From Coffea arabica (taxonomy: Eukaryota; Streptophyta; Magnoliopsida; Gentianales; Rubiaceae), in contig NC_092329.1 in NCBI RefSeq assembly GCF_036785885.1, positions 8,556,001 through 8,620,000 on the forward strand: 64,000 nt of DNA. Reading direction: 5' to 3'. Positions 45,586 through 55,650 of this stretch are shown here, one piece after another. Every line of letters starts with the position of its first letter. Position 1 is the first letter of the stretch. The notes beneath the pieces are model-generated. The model was not told the origin of the DNA. It did not search any database and saw only the letters and a program-made list of their open reading frames with translations. The translations under genes were made by a program, and so were the position numbers.

Positions 45586-46031
45586 TGTTAGAATATTTTC
45601 AAATATTGAAAATCCGGGCAGAATTCTAAAAGTAGCTTTTTACATTTCATTCACAACCTTTCAAGTTTCAACCGTCATTTAAAAAGATACAACTCAAAAC
45701 ATGTTTCTAACGAATAATAACTATTTAGTGGATATGAAACGTTATTTATGCAGATCAATTTGTGATCTTTTAGTTACAGACAAAAAGATTTACAAATTCT
45801 AAAAAAATTTCTGCTCTCCTCTTCTTTGTTCTTTGAGGATTGTAACAATTTAGTGCAGAATTTTGCAATCAAAGTTCATCTTATTCTAAAAGATATTCAC
45901 CCTTAATCTCTTACACATTATAGTGGACTAATAAAACCTTAGGAAAGTGAGTTGTAATCACGCCTTGATTTGAAGACTTCTCATTAGTTTTGCGGTCATT
46001 TTATAGTATTCTCTTTGTTGTTGTTCCAACA
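45586..46031 (+). repeat. 3' LTR of the Copia element
   Basis: 446 bp, uninterrupted. Preceded by AAAATGGTGGGAGAT, a typical Copia polypurine tract. Confidence 0.92.
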
Positions 46032-46036
46032 CCTAT

Positions 46037-46260
46037 TCTCCAATATCCGGATCTGTTATTAACTCAAGAGTAAACCTACCTGTACAGGCCCTGTAGTCCT
46101 GAATTCATATTGAATTCATATTAACTCTGTACAGTGTCCCTTTCAACATAACTTAGTGAAAATTAACCAAAAAAAGAAAACGAAAATTGATCCGTCATCC
46201 TAACAATTAACGACTACTCTTAGCCCTTATGCATCTCCAGCCTCAAGCTCTTCTAGCAGT
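46037..46260. other. 3' flank of the RBR gene
   Basis: A short stretch between the Copia TSD and the stop of the RBR gene, probably 3' UTR of the minus-strand gene. No other feature. Confidence 0.4.
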
Positions 46261-47055
46261 TTACGACTTTTTGCAGACATGAGATGAAGTCCATTTTGAT
46301 CCACATCTGTAGCAGAATTCATAGCTGCAGCGACAAGTGATGTGAATACAACCCTCGATTTTTTCCACGTGCATTTTGCAACTAGGACATTTCTGCCAGC
46401 TTTTCTTCTTAGCAAGTAGCTTGAACAGACCATCATCCTTTCCTCCCTTCTTGGCATTCAGCTTCTGGAACTCCTTGCATTTAAATTCTGAATGCCATGG
46501 CACATGACATTGTGCACAGAATGATCTCCGGCATGCAGGACACTTTATCTCCTTTATGACTTCCCCAGAATCGTGTATCAACATGGCTGAACAATCACGG
46601 AAAGGACAGAACAATTTCTGGGAGTTGGGGATCAATGACTGACATAGGAACTCATCCCACTTAACCAGGACATCTTTCGGGATCATCAGCCTACAGATGT
46701 TAAAATCTAATGTTGCCTTGCAATCTGCTCCTGGACAACTAATGATTTTCAAGTTGTCTTGGATCTTTGCCACAATGTGCTGACTTGTGCATTCATAACA
46801 AAACGAATGGGCACAAGTATCATTTCTGAACATCTCCCAACTTTCTTTAGCTTCCATACATATTCCACAGAAGATTTGGGATGCATTATCCACATCATTA
46901 TCAATCTTAACTTGCCTTGAATCCACATCTTCTATCCTTCCTTGGCTAGATGAAGATGCAATACTTGCCGTATCAGAAGAGAGAGAGGCTAGCAAAACTT
47001 CCTGGATCTGCAATTCCATCGAGTACTTGGAATCTGAAACATGAAAACCCACCAT
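46261..47055 (-). CDS. RBR-type E3 ubiquitin ligase (RSL1/ARI-like)
   Basis: An intron-free 264-codon frame, ATG 47055 to TAA 46261. RING1 is at residues 63-112 (IFCGICMEAKESWEMF ... FCYECT), IBR at about 150-193 (FCPFRDCSAM, CPACRRSFCAQCHVPWH) and RING2 at 223-261 (KCPSCKMHVEKIEGCIHIT, CRCSYEFCYRCG). The catalytic cysteine of RING2, in EGCIHIT, is Cys236. RBR ligases pass ubiquitin from the E2 through this cysteine to substrates; plant RSL1 relatives act at membranes on hormone receptors. No membrane segment follows RING2 here. The short N-terminus (SDSKYSMELQIQEVLLASL) resembles family members that have further upstream exons, and a TTTCAG sits at 47034-47039, so the start may be an exon border. 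Confidence 0.88.
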   Translation of the reverse strand: MVGFHVSDSKYSMELQIQEVLLASLSSDTASIASSSSQGRIEDVDSRQVKIDNDVDNASQIFCGICMEAKESWEMFRNDTCAHSFCYECTSQHIVAKIQDNLKIISCPGADCKATLDFNICRLMIPKDVLVKWDEFLCQSLIPNSQKLFCPFRDCSAMLIHDSGEVIKEIKCPACRRSFCAQCHVPWHSEFKCKEFQKLNAKKGGKDDGLFKLLAKKKSWQKCPSCKMHVEKIEGCIHITCRCSYEFCYRCGSKWTSSHVCKKS

Positions 47056-48139
47056 TTTTTTCTACCATACAACCGAAAACAAGTCAAAGAATCAAATAAC
47101 AGAAACTAAATTGCTTGCAGAAAAAATATTGTTCCTTTCTCAGCTTATCCTTTCACTATCTTCCTGTCATGTCAATTGAAGAGAAAGAAAGCAACAAAAG
47201 GCCGGTGGAGTGGTAAGCTTTTGTGCATAAGAACCAACACCATTTAACACTTTGCAAACAACATTAAAAAGCATCTGATACAGGAGATTGCAGTTTCACA
47301 TACGGCAATAAACCTGACATTGTTTCTGCCTCTCATTACATGGAGAAACCATAACCACTGAAGGCAAATGTAGATGCAGCTGAAATTTCATAAAGAGACT
47401 AAATCAAAGGCATAACCATCAAATTCAACAATCTAAATTTAAACTTCCAGTTGTTTCCCTTCCATCGAGGCATTTTTAATGAGGGAGCTGATTATAGTGA
47501 AAGCTGAAACTGGCTGATGAGGCAAAGAAAAAATGTTGGTTTCCTGAATAGGTTTGAGCAAACACTTGCAAGCAGGATTTTAATAGGTGATTGAAGCTCT
47601 GGTTCATAAAATTGCAAATTCCTGTTTGTGATCCATCATCCTCACCCTCCACCACCCCCCACCACCACCACCAAAAACACAAATAACTTTATCAAATCAT
47701 AAGTATTCTAGAATAGCGAGCATTTCATTTCACTGCATTTTAGTACTAAAAGTTGTTCAAAGCCTTCATCCTTTTGAAAATACAGCTCACGTCACGGTAC
47801 TTAATCTCGGTCATGTCCTTTAAACAGACTGTGATTCTAAGACAAAAAATTTATAGCTAGCAAAACAAAACTGCAAAAGTACATCCCCACTGACAAGTTT
47901 TGCTGCAAGGCAGTATTTTGTTATAGATAGTACAAAAATTACCAAGAACAGAACATATAAAGATCATAAACAAAGAAAAGGGAAAAAAATTGAAGCTGCG
48001 AAATTGTACCATCAACAACCAAATTCACCTACAAACCATGGGAATAAGCAAAGAAATTTAAAAAAAAATCCATTTTTGTGTTTTAATTTTTCAAGAATGA
48101 ATTAAAAGTATCACTTAAGTCCCAAAACAGAAGAACGAA
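47056..48139. other. Upstream region of the RBR gene, spacer
   Basis: No second exon of the RBR gene could be recognised. A (CCACCA)n-like stretch at about 47650-47670 explains the Trp-rich chance ORF on the minus strand. Confidence 0.4.
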
Positions 48140-48421
48140 TTAAATGATACCATCAAATACATGGTTCCCATTATACTTCCGGTACAAAGTTTCCGAGGGG
48201 TCTCCAGCAGGGACCTTCTTGATTGTCTTCTTATTCTGCACTTTTTTGTTAGAAAAAAGAAGCCACACGGTTGCCGTGGCAGCTAGAAGGAAGAAGATGA
48301 AGGGGATGGACCAAATAAAGATCGTCTGCAGGTATAGGGAAACGCCGGAGTTGGACAACATCTGCCGGAAATTGCTGACGTTAGACTGGATTGAACTGAG
48401 CAGAGTGTAGTAGCTGTCCAT
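48140..48421 (-). CDS. Small single-pass membrane protein, family unknown
   Basis: ATG 48421 (MDSYYTLLSSIQSN) opens 93 codons; an upstream in-frame ATG at 48478 is possible. The centre holds one hydrophobic segment, IFIWSIPFIFFLLAATATVW, followed by a Lys-rich stretch (FSNKKVQNKKTIKKVP) and a conserved-looking end GDPSETLYRKYNGNHVF. The positive-inside pattern suggests the C-terminus faces the cytosol. After DG the sequence is GTATCATT, which could be a 5' splice donor, so this may be the first exon of a longer protein. I do not recognise the family. Confidence 0.5.
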   Translation of the reverse strand: MDSYYTLLSSIQSNVSNFRQMLSNSGVSLYLQTIFIWSIPFIFFLLAATATVWLLFSNKKVQNKKTIKKVPAGDPSETLYRKYNGNHVFDGII

Positions 48422-48478
48422 AGTGAAGACTTCGAGCAGCAGTTTTGCACAGAATATCTTGAGAATTGGGAGTCCCAA

Positions 48479-50329
48479 TGTTTACAAGAGGGGAGTTTTG
48501 GCTGTAATCTCTACTATCATTTATTTAGTGGCAAGTTTCCGTAAAAAAAGAAAAAAAAAAAAAGGTAAACCTTGTGCTAAATAAATGCCAAGAATTCCAA
48601 TCCCAATAATTGAATTATTTAATTAATGAGGTATATTATACTAAACAAGTACTAGAAACATGTTCTTAAAAAGAAACAAGTACTAGAAACATTTTCTTAA
48701 ATAGAAATATTTACCTATTGTACAATTAATTGACTAGATTCTTTTTTGGGAAATAGCTAACTAGATTCTAAAGCTAGGATCTTTTTTTTTGTCTAAATGG
48801 CCTTTTGTTCTTCTCAACTTCTAAATTTGTTTTTTTCTTTGGATAGATTTTCCTTTTTTTGGTTCAAAAGGATGCTCCAAACCAAAAATGTGAGAAAATT
48901 TGATAGTCAAATCACGAGTCTCATAATCACTTGACTAATATTCTTAACAGTTAGGTTGAGTCTGGATGACCTTTTATATAGATTTCGTAATTTGTCTTTC
49001 AGATGTACATGGATTTAGCTATCATTAAGAATGGGAGATAAAGAAAATTAAGTTGATAGGGATAATATTACATGATATTAATATCATGTTTATGAGGAAG
49101 TTACAAGTCACAATAGTTACAAGTCTGATAATGAAGGCCACAAAACTGAAGTCTTAATCGAAACATCACCTAACAACCTGTGGTTGGTACCATGATTCAG
49201 AAAGTAGTTGTCCATCCATCATGATAATGGCTGGAAAAAGCAAACTATCATCACTAGTAATAAATTCCCCTAATCAAAGTCAAATTTCAAAGAACTTAAA
49301 TAATAATAATAATTAAAAAAAAGGCTGTGACTTGTTAGAGAAGGAAAGTTCTGCAAAAAAGGAATGATATGTGACATCAATTCAAAGTTAATTAGAATTG
49401 TGAAGTATTAGAGGTCAAGGTTAACTAATAATTAAAGACTTAAGAATACACATCCTGTCCTTGCGTCATGTGGCATTAGGCATATCAAAGACCGCAGAAA
49501 CACAAGTAGTCGTATAATTATTTTCCAGAAACAGTTCAATTAAGGAAGAAGAATCTCTTGTCAAAAGAGTATAAAGCAGAAAACAAACAAGAAGGAAGAA
49601 AAGGGAAAAAGAACAAAAACGAGGAACAGAGAAGAAAAAGAGTCCCAGACGTATAAGTAGAACTAATTCACGTGTTTGGTTTGGTAAGATGTTGCATCTG
49701 CCATTTATCCGAAACCAGAGTCTCAGAGCAGCCAGGACTCGCAAAATAATTACATCAGATTTTAATGAACGAAACTTCTTTTATTGGTTTATGAATTGAT
49801 GACTGGTGCAACTGCTTTACCAAAATTGCAACTGTTGCGAATATGAAAGAGCCAAAGCTGAGTTGCTGGAATTATAAATAAATATATATATATATATATA
49901 TATATGGTACAGGTATTTGTGACAAAAAGAAGGTACATTGAACAAACTGCACCCTCAAATGAATATAATAAAAATGCACCCCCAAATATTACATGTTTCT
50001 CACTTTCCCCTACTCCTCCTCTGGCTTGGTCTGATTAGGTTAATTCAGCTGTCAAACTTTGCAGCTTTACCCAATTTGTTGCTGATCAACTATGAAAAGT
50101 ACAATCTAGTCAGATCATTTCAGATGGATATGTTGTACATTTGCACGAAAATAACATATGTGCCTTGATAAAATGTATTAATACTTTGGCTAAACCTGTG
50201 ATGATGTAAAGACAACTATAATTTTCATAACAAATATACAAGGAAAATCCTATTCTAAACGATATACGACTTACATGTAGAACATTTAATAAATGATGGC
50301 TCATTTCCTAGGCATATCATATTTTTTAA
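48479..50329. other. AT-rich spacer
   Basis: No gene supported. A (TA)n microsatellite lies at about 49878-49905, and a 28-bp direct repeat (AACAAGTACTAGAAACA) at about 48642-48700. Confidence 0.45.
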
Positions 50330-50827
50330 AGTTGCTTTTTTGTAAAATTGTTTACGACGTACTTCACGTTTTGTCAAATGAATATTTTCATCCTTTACTT
50401 TTAAAAAACTGATTTTATGTCCTTATCTAAATCAAGTCATAAAAGTTGATTCAAACTAATTTTTGGACTATTTTTTAGCCTGAATCTAGTGCATAACCGG
50501 CGCATAATCATTTTTTTAAGTGTAAAAATATTCAATTCCATATTTTGTTAAACAAATTACCCACCTCATATTCCTTTTTTTCTTTGTGGATAAACAAATT
50601 ACCCAACCTACGTTCATTTTTACTCTTAAAAAATTGAGATTTGATCTTTTTACACCTAAAAAAATGATTACATCCGGATCATATGATAGATTCAGGCTAA
50701 AAAATGATCGAAAATCTAGGTCAAAGACAAATTTGACTGAGTTGATTTTTTAAGTGATGTAAAATTAGTATTTTAAAATGAAGGACAAAAATAATGTGAG
50801 CATGTTCTAAACGATTTTTCTAACTCT
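50330..50827. mobile_element. Foldback repeat (MITE-like), about 500 bp
   Basis: The left arm contains TTTTTTAGCCTGAATCTA, ATAATCATTTTTTTAAGTGT and TCATCCTTTACTTTTAAAA. The right arm contains the inverted forms (TAGATTCAGGCTAAAAAATG, ACACCTAAAAAAATGATTAC). The arms differ at perhaps one site in six, and I cannot fix a TSD. No ORF. Confidence 0.65.
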
Positions 50828-51027
50828 AAATATAAATATGCGAAAATTATCATTTGTGGACAAATGCGCGGAAGATTTACATGCCAAAGTCCAGAAGCCT
50901 CTACGACGATGGTCTACTTTGTTGTAACCAAGCCCAATTACGTATCCTTTACAGACCGACAACACAAAGCCCAATTGAATTTACTACATCAGTTTGTGGA
51001 TTTTATGGAGCCTATTTTGGTTTTTTT

Positions 51028-51245
51028 TTTTTAGGACAACGATAATATTTTTATAATTTAATATATCCTAATTTATCGAGAAGGGAGTCTAAAGAGACTG
51101 TATATAAGGGTAATAGGAAAGGATGTTCTAGCATATCTTTTGAATTTTTTCCACTATAGGTGAGGCAAATAGGGTTCAAACCCCTATAGTTCAAAAAGGG
51201 ATTTAGTCCCTTTTTGGTGAATACTGAACCAAAACTCAATGGTTT
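51028..51245 (-). mobile_element. SINE copy 1 (family shared with 57 kb)
   Basis: A poly-T at 51020-51033 marks the 3' tail of a minus-strand element. The box-B-like GGGTTTGAACCC lies near 51172-51185. Blocks match the copies at 57010 and 57210 (TATATCCTAAT/TATCCTAATCT, GAGTCTAAAGAGACT, AAACCCCTATAG). Borders are approximate. Confidence 0.65.
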
Positions 51246-51334
51246 ATTTAGGTATTCATCAGGCTATAAACTAACGGAGAACTATTCTATATTCCTTTTG
51301 GGACATGTTACTAGCAATTCTAAAAATGTCTAAC

Positions 51335-51380
51335 ACTCCATCACTTTTTATACTTTTAAAGGGAGGATGGAGTGTTAGAG
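51335..51380. repeat. Short inverted repeat
   Basis: TCTAACACTCCATC and GATGGAGTGTTAGA flank a short loop, able to form a 14-bp hairpin. Its origin is unknown. Confidence 0.6.
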
Positions 51381-52366
51381 ATTTTTTTTTTTAATGCTAA
51401 TATCATTTTTTTTTCTTAATTTTGGAAGGCTTGCAGCCAATTTACATGATTGTCTACACCCCCGATCTCTTTGTCTGAATTCTCATCCTTCGTAGTTGAA
51501 TACTCGAATTTATTAATGTTTTGATTCTTGAATGTGGGTGGTGCTGCTTCTTGCGAGGTTCCACTTAGAATTTCTCTGGATTAAATGTTTCAAGTTTAAT
51601 TAACCATTTTAAGCTTTTATTCTAGGTGCTTAAGCGAGATAAATAGCTAGGTTCCATCTTTCCTCTCACATTTGATTAGTCATGAAAATTGTAAATTGCA
51701 AATCCCTCAGTCTACCATACGCACATTGTCATGTTTTTCTAATCTGACATGGATATGTATACCTTGAACAAGAGAGTTGCTATCTTATGGTCGCTGAAAA
51801 ACGTTGGTTCTCAACTTGATTTTCATGTTATGAGTTAATCACAAGAACTCCCCCTCCGGTCAGATGTGTAGTTTATCCTCTAAATTTTATTTATTTTTCT
51901 TAATTACTTTACCCTCTAAGAGACAAAATTATCCCGAATATTTTGATGAATTTCATCGGCGTTCACACATGTTATAACAATAGAAGCTTATATTGAAATT
52001 GTTTTCTAGATCCCAACTAAAGTCAAAGCCATCTCTGAGTCAACTATCGCTCGTTTGCATTATTATTTTCTAGAATTTTTGTAAAAAAAAATATACTATA
52101 ATAATTTGATATATATATATATATATATATGACGTAAAAAAATGATTACAAATATATTTACGAAAACGTAAATATTTTTTTGGAAGAAAATGGCAATTCA
52201 AACAAAGTATCAGTCTTCGCATGAACATGCATTTTCCCCACGATACATGCAAAGACTGATTATAATCCACGTCAATTAGCATAGGAATCTTGCTAAGTAC
52301 CCAAAAATAAGAGAAACCAATTCCAAACTAATTACCGCGCTGAACTTTTCCACATTTATTTTTCGC
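51381..52366. other. Upstream region of the C2-domain gene
   Basis: No gene. A (TA)n microsatellite is present at about 52110-52130. Confidence 0.45.
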
Positions 52367-52376
52367 CTATATAAAT
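52367..52376 (+). promoter_or_regulatory. TATA box of the C2-domain gene
   Basis: CTATATAAAT lies 152-161 bases before the ATG at 52528, a usual distance when the 5' UTR is about 120 bases. A decayed copy of this promoter and 5' UTR lies at 56100-56225. Confidence 0.65.
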
Positions 52377-52527
52377 TTGTTTTTCCTGCAAGAAACCATG
52401 CAGATCAAGTTCATTACCTAACATCCTCTAATATTGCTAATAGTAACTCAAATATTTCTTTCCTATCTTGAAATACCAGTACTTCTTCTTCAACATTTGA
52501 TTCCACCAGGCCAAATCATTAGCCACC

Positions 52528-52854
52528 ATGGCTGATTGTCGGGATTTCCATCTCATAATAATTTCTGCACTTGATCTGAAAGATGTCCGACATTTTGGAG
52601 AGATGAAAGATTATGCAAAGGTTTTGATCAGTCGAAACTCAGAAGGTTTAGAGTGGTATACTACTGTGGACAAGCACGGACAGACCAACCCTAATTGGTA
52701 CACTCCTGTCCACTGCTTAATCCCTGAGGATGCTGTCCAGCAGGAGGGTCAACGAGATAAACTAAAACTTGTCATCAAATATTTTGGTGAAGTGAACATA
52801 TTTTTGAAGGAACTTTTTGAAGAACAGGAGGAAGAAGAAAAGGAGGAATATTGA
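52528..52854 (+). CDS. Short C2-domain protein, SRC2-like
   Basis: ATG 52528 in good context (GCCACCATGG) opens 108 codons, ending TGA 52852-52854. The protein starts MADCRDFHLIIISALDLKDV and holds VDKHGQTNPNWYTPVHCLIP, the pattern of plant SRC2-like C2 domains (first beta strands, TPVDK.G.TNP.W). It then ends early, in an acidic tail (EEQEEEEKEEY). C2 domains of this group bind membranes or partner proteins, often in a calcium-dependent way, in cold and stress responses. The normal SRC2 C2 domain is about 130-150 residues and is followed by a Gly/Pro/Tyr-rich tail; both are shortened here. Calcium ligands cannot be confirmed. It may be a truncated paralogue. Confidence 0.7.
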   Translation: MADCRDFHLIIISALDLKDVRHFGEMKDYAKVLISRNSEGLEWYTTVDKHGQTNPNWYTPVHCLIPEDAVQQEGQRDKLKLVIKYFGEVNIFLKELFEEQEEEEKEEY

Positions 52855-53785
52855 ATGAGCTTTTGTTCTCATGCTTGCAGCTATTATTGAAAGTCGAGCT
52901 AATGTTTTGATTCGACTTGTGTCTCCCCATTGATGAACCTGGTTCCGATAGGCTGTTTGATATTTTGACTTCTAAACGAAGAGGTAATATGTTCAGAGAA
53001 TACGGCAGTTATTGCATTAACACAGTCAGTTTCCCTCTTTTGGCTCATCCTACATTTCAGAGAAAGATGATCAAGAGTGCCAAAATATACAAGTTTATGG
53101 GGATCTGTCGATTTAAAGGCTGTAACTTGTGAATTAATCATGGCTCTTTAGAGGATTCCTCAACATTTCTCTCCCCAATCAGGAATAACTATATGGGAAG
53201 TTACGAAATCAACAACCACAGCGATAGACTTCAAAAGCTACAACAAAAGTGGAGTTTCTTCGATTTTCCACGTTGAGAAGTAGTATTAAAATAAGCAAGA
53301 ATGTACTACCACCCCGCATTTCTCTGAGAAACAACTAATCAACAAATTTTTAGCCCACTTGAGCACAATTTATAAAATTCCTTAGGCCCAAATTAGAAGA
53401 TTGAATCCTCTTTGCAACAATTAAATTCTCAGTTTCTCCGTCACTCGTGGCTCACTAGGCAATTGCCTTTTTTTTTTCTTGCTTTAACGCTTCATGGATT
53501 CTGGTACTGACATCAACCATAGCTAAGCAGTCTCAGTCTTTTTACTCTATGGAAGAGGTCCCTCTCAAGGTGTACCTTGTCAAGTCAGCTGGTCTAGGAA
53601 GTGCCAATTCGATTTCTCGTACTACACTGAAATTGGTTGCAAATTGCAAGAAGCTAGGGTGCATTGAGAATATTGACATCTCTGAATGGTTAGTCGATTT
53701 TGGGCCCTTAGGCCATTGGAAGTTTTTAACACTTGATGATACTTCGTTGATCAATAATGAGCTCCCTCATTCTAATTTATGGATG
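52855..53785. other. 3' flank with short unrecognised ORFs
   Basis: Two short + strand ORFs (52917-53132 and 53549-53800) show no recognised domain; the second runs into a MITE-like repeat at 53786 and is probably not a gene. Confidence 0.35.
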
Positions 53786-54007
53786 CTACATTTGGATTGA
53801 ATAATTTGACAAAGGATTTGAAATCCTTCAAGTTGCTTGGATCATTTGGACGGGGTTTGGATTTGTTATCCACCAATTACTTAAATACATTTGAACACTA
53901 AAATAATTGACGGATTACAAATTCAAGTACCTCCCAAGTCATCCAAACTACTTAGAGGGATTTGAGAGGAATTTAAACTTTTACTCAAATCCCTCAATCC
54001 AAACGCA
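53786..54007. mobile_element. MITE-like inverted repeat, about 220 bp
   Basis: Left TTTGGATTGAATAATTTGAC and right ...CTCAAATCCCTCAATCCAAA are inverted matches that extend through AAGT.GCTTGGAT. A diverged relative of the right half lies at 62170-62340, sharing ATTTGAGAGG and CAAATCCCT. The TSD is unclear. Confidence 0.6.
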
Positions 54008-54640
54008 TAAGTCTGTTAAACGAGCTAAAATTGTGTTCATCTATAATATACTCCTAGTACGAACTTCCAAAACTTGCTCCACCTAGAATTGAAAGCCAAC
54101 CAGCCAGAGTCAAAGTGGGACGAAATTGATTACTGGAGGTGGAGGGAGAGGAAAGGGAGAGGGAGGGCATCAATCACCAATCATCCATTTTGACACTGAA
54201 TGCCATAATCAAAGATGCACTCTCATATTCCGGGTTCGTAGGAGAAGTAAGAAAATCCTAACACATGGCCAAGACGCTACCTGGAAGTGGAACTATATGC
54301 ACGCAGCAATGCCCTCCGGCATTATAGTGAAGTGGAACCAATTTCTACATTTTCTGTTTTAGGAGGGTGGTAAGAAAATCAAGAAGACACTGGCAAAGTC
54401 TGCATTCTTGTGGAAAAAGAGAAAATTTGTCACTTTAAAAGTCATAACCAGATTTGCTGCAGCAACTTGCAAAGTTATTTACTCCAGCAGACCTTACCAA
54501 AGTTTGAACAGCATCAGGATATACGCAATACCCAAACAAACTACCAACAGGGGAATCCTCTGTTGAGATCAACTACTTAAATCTCTAACAGGAGTACAGT
54601 ACATGGACCTTTTGTAAACAGCAGCAGCAGCTCAGTAACC
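54008..54640. other. 3' region of the mL54 gene and spacer
   Basis: The part next to 54640 is probably 3' UTR of the minus-strand mL54 gene. The + strand ORF at 54126-54362 has no recognised domain. Confidence 0.4.
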
Positions 54641-55042
54641 TCAGTTCTTGGCTTTGATGGAATTATTTTCCTTGATCCTTGCTCGATTGTCCAGTTTGAC
54701 AAAACGCTTTAGGTCCTCGTAAGGAAGAGTTTCCAGGTCTTTCCTTCTTAGCTCACTGAGTGCTGGGCGTTTATCAAGCAGGTGTGACAGCCATTCAGGA
54801 TACTCCGAGTCTGGCAAGATCTTCGGGTCTGCTCCATCCTTGAGAATATTGGCACCAACAACCGTAGTGGATTTCACTTCTTTGCTAAGGGTTGATTCCT
54901 TTGGAGCATCAGCAGCCGCACCACCTTTAGAACCCTTCTTTGCTTTCCCACTTCCAGCAGAAAATGTTCGGCAGCCCCCTACTCCAAGTACCTCCTTGGG
55001 GACCCCGGCACTTCTCCATGCTCTAATACAATTACCGGCCAT
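54641..55042 (-). CDS. Mitochondrial large-subunit ribosomal protein mL54 (L37, mitochondrial)
   Basis: ATG 55042 opens 133 codons to TGA 54643-54641. Residues 1-35 (MAGNCIRAWRSAGVPKEV...) are Arg-rich without acidic clusters, a mitochondrial import signal. The conserved part begins VVGANILKDGADPKILPDSE and continues YPEWLSHLLDKRPALSELRR, then LETLPYEDLKRFVKLDNRAR to the end, the Ribosomal_L37 (mitochondrial) family throughout. It is a structural protein of the mitoribosome large subunit. A longer in-frame start at 55072 is rejected because GGAACAG|GAAAAGAC just before 55042 looks like a 3' splice site, giving a 5' UTR intron (55051-55370, donor GTGAGT on the minus strand). The 5' UTR exon would then lie at about 55371-55650. 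Confidence 0.92.
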   Translation of the reverse strand: MAGNCIRAWRSAGVPKEVLGVGGCRTFSAGSGKAKKGSKGGAAADAPKESTLSKEVKSTTVVGANILKDGADPKILPDSEYPEWLSHLLDKRPALSELRRKDLETLPYEDLKRFVKLDNRARIKENNSIKAKN

Positions 55043-55050
55043 GTCTTTTC

Positions 55051-55370
55051 CTGTTCCACCAGCCAGCCACAATTATTACAAAGATCAACGAAGCTGGTCC
55101 ATGCTCTACACCTTTTTTTTTTTGGTGCTTTACATATTTACTATTTCTTTACATTATCCCCTTAATCTATAATGATGTTTAACCTCTAAAACAAATTGGA
55201 CAACGGTTACTAATTCAAGAAGCTAATAAAGTATTTGTGAAAACCATCAATCACTCACTGTATAATACACCAATCATGATCAACTAGAAATGCATTACCA
55301 AAAAAGAAAACGAATTCATAATAAAAAAGATTCGCTATAGAGGTGAGCGGATGAGGAGATTGAAACTCAC
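55051..55370 (-). other. Inferred 5' UTR intron of mL54
   Basis: Minus strand GTGAGTTTCAATC at 55370 and ...TGGAACAG at 55051 form a GT-AG intron of 320 bases directly before the start codon context. Transcript data would be decisive. Confidence 0.55.
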
Positions 55371-55650
55371 AAGTTATATCCGATTCAGCTGAGTCGCCAC
55401 CAGAACTTGGCTGGCTGCACCGAGAACGATGCCCTACAAGGCGAGACTGAAGAATCGGCGGCAACTGGCCGTCGGAGGAATTAGGGGTAAGACTTAAGAG
55501 GGAAAGATGCAGCCCAAAGGACCCGCTTCCACCGAAGATCAAATCGAGGAAACCTTTCTGCTTATTTAAAATTAATGGAAAGAGAACAGTAAACCCCATT
55601 GGAAAAAAATTCAAGGCAAGAAAAATTTACCAAAACGATAAGAAGCAATT

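Larger units (their letters stand above)
39306..46031 (+). mobile_element. Old gag-only Ty1/Copia element with four nested insertions
   Basis: 5' LTR (39306-41825) and 3' LTR (45586-46031) both start TGTTAGAATATTTT and end TTCCAACA. Five-base flanks cctat at 39301-39305 and 46032-46036 match. A polypurine tract (GGTGGGAGAT) precedes the 3' LTR. The only coding remnant is gag (about 41887-42459); protease, integrase, RT and RNase H are absent, so this is a deletion derivative. The 5' LTR is stretched by a 2,067-bp foldback insertion, and the interior by a 2,526-bp MULE. The LTRs differ at many positions, so insertion is much older than the Gypsy element at 28 kb. Confidence 0.93.

Noticed and set aside
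53549-53800. 83-codon + strand ORF after the C2 gene
   Set aside because: No recognised domain, and its 3' end overlaps a MITE-like inverted repeat.
55072-55072. Upstream start of mL54 at 55072
   Set aside because: It lies in what reads as the end of a 5' UTR intron; the ATG at 55042 begins a proper mitochondrial presequence.
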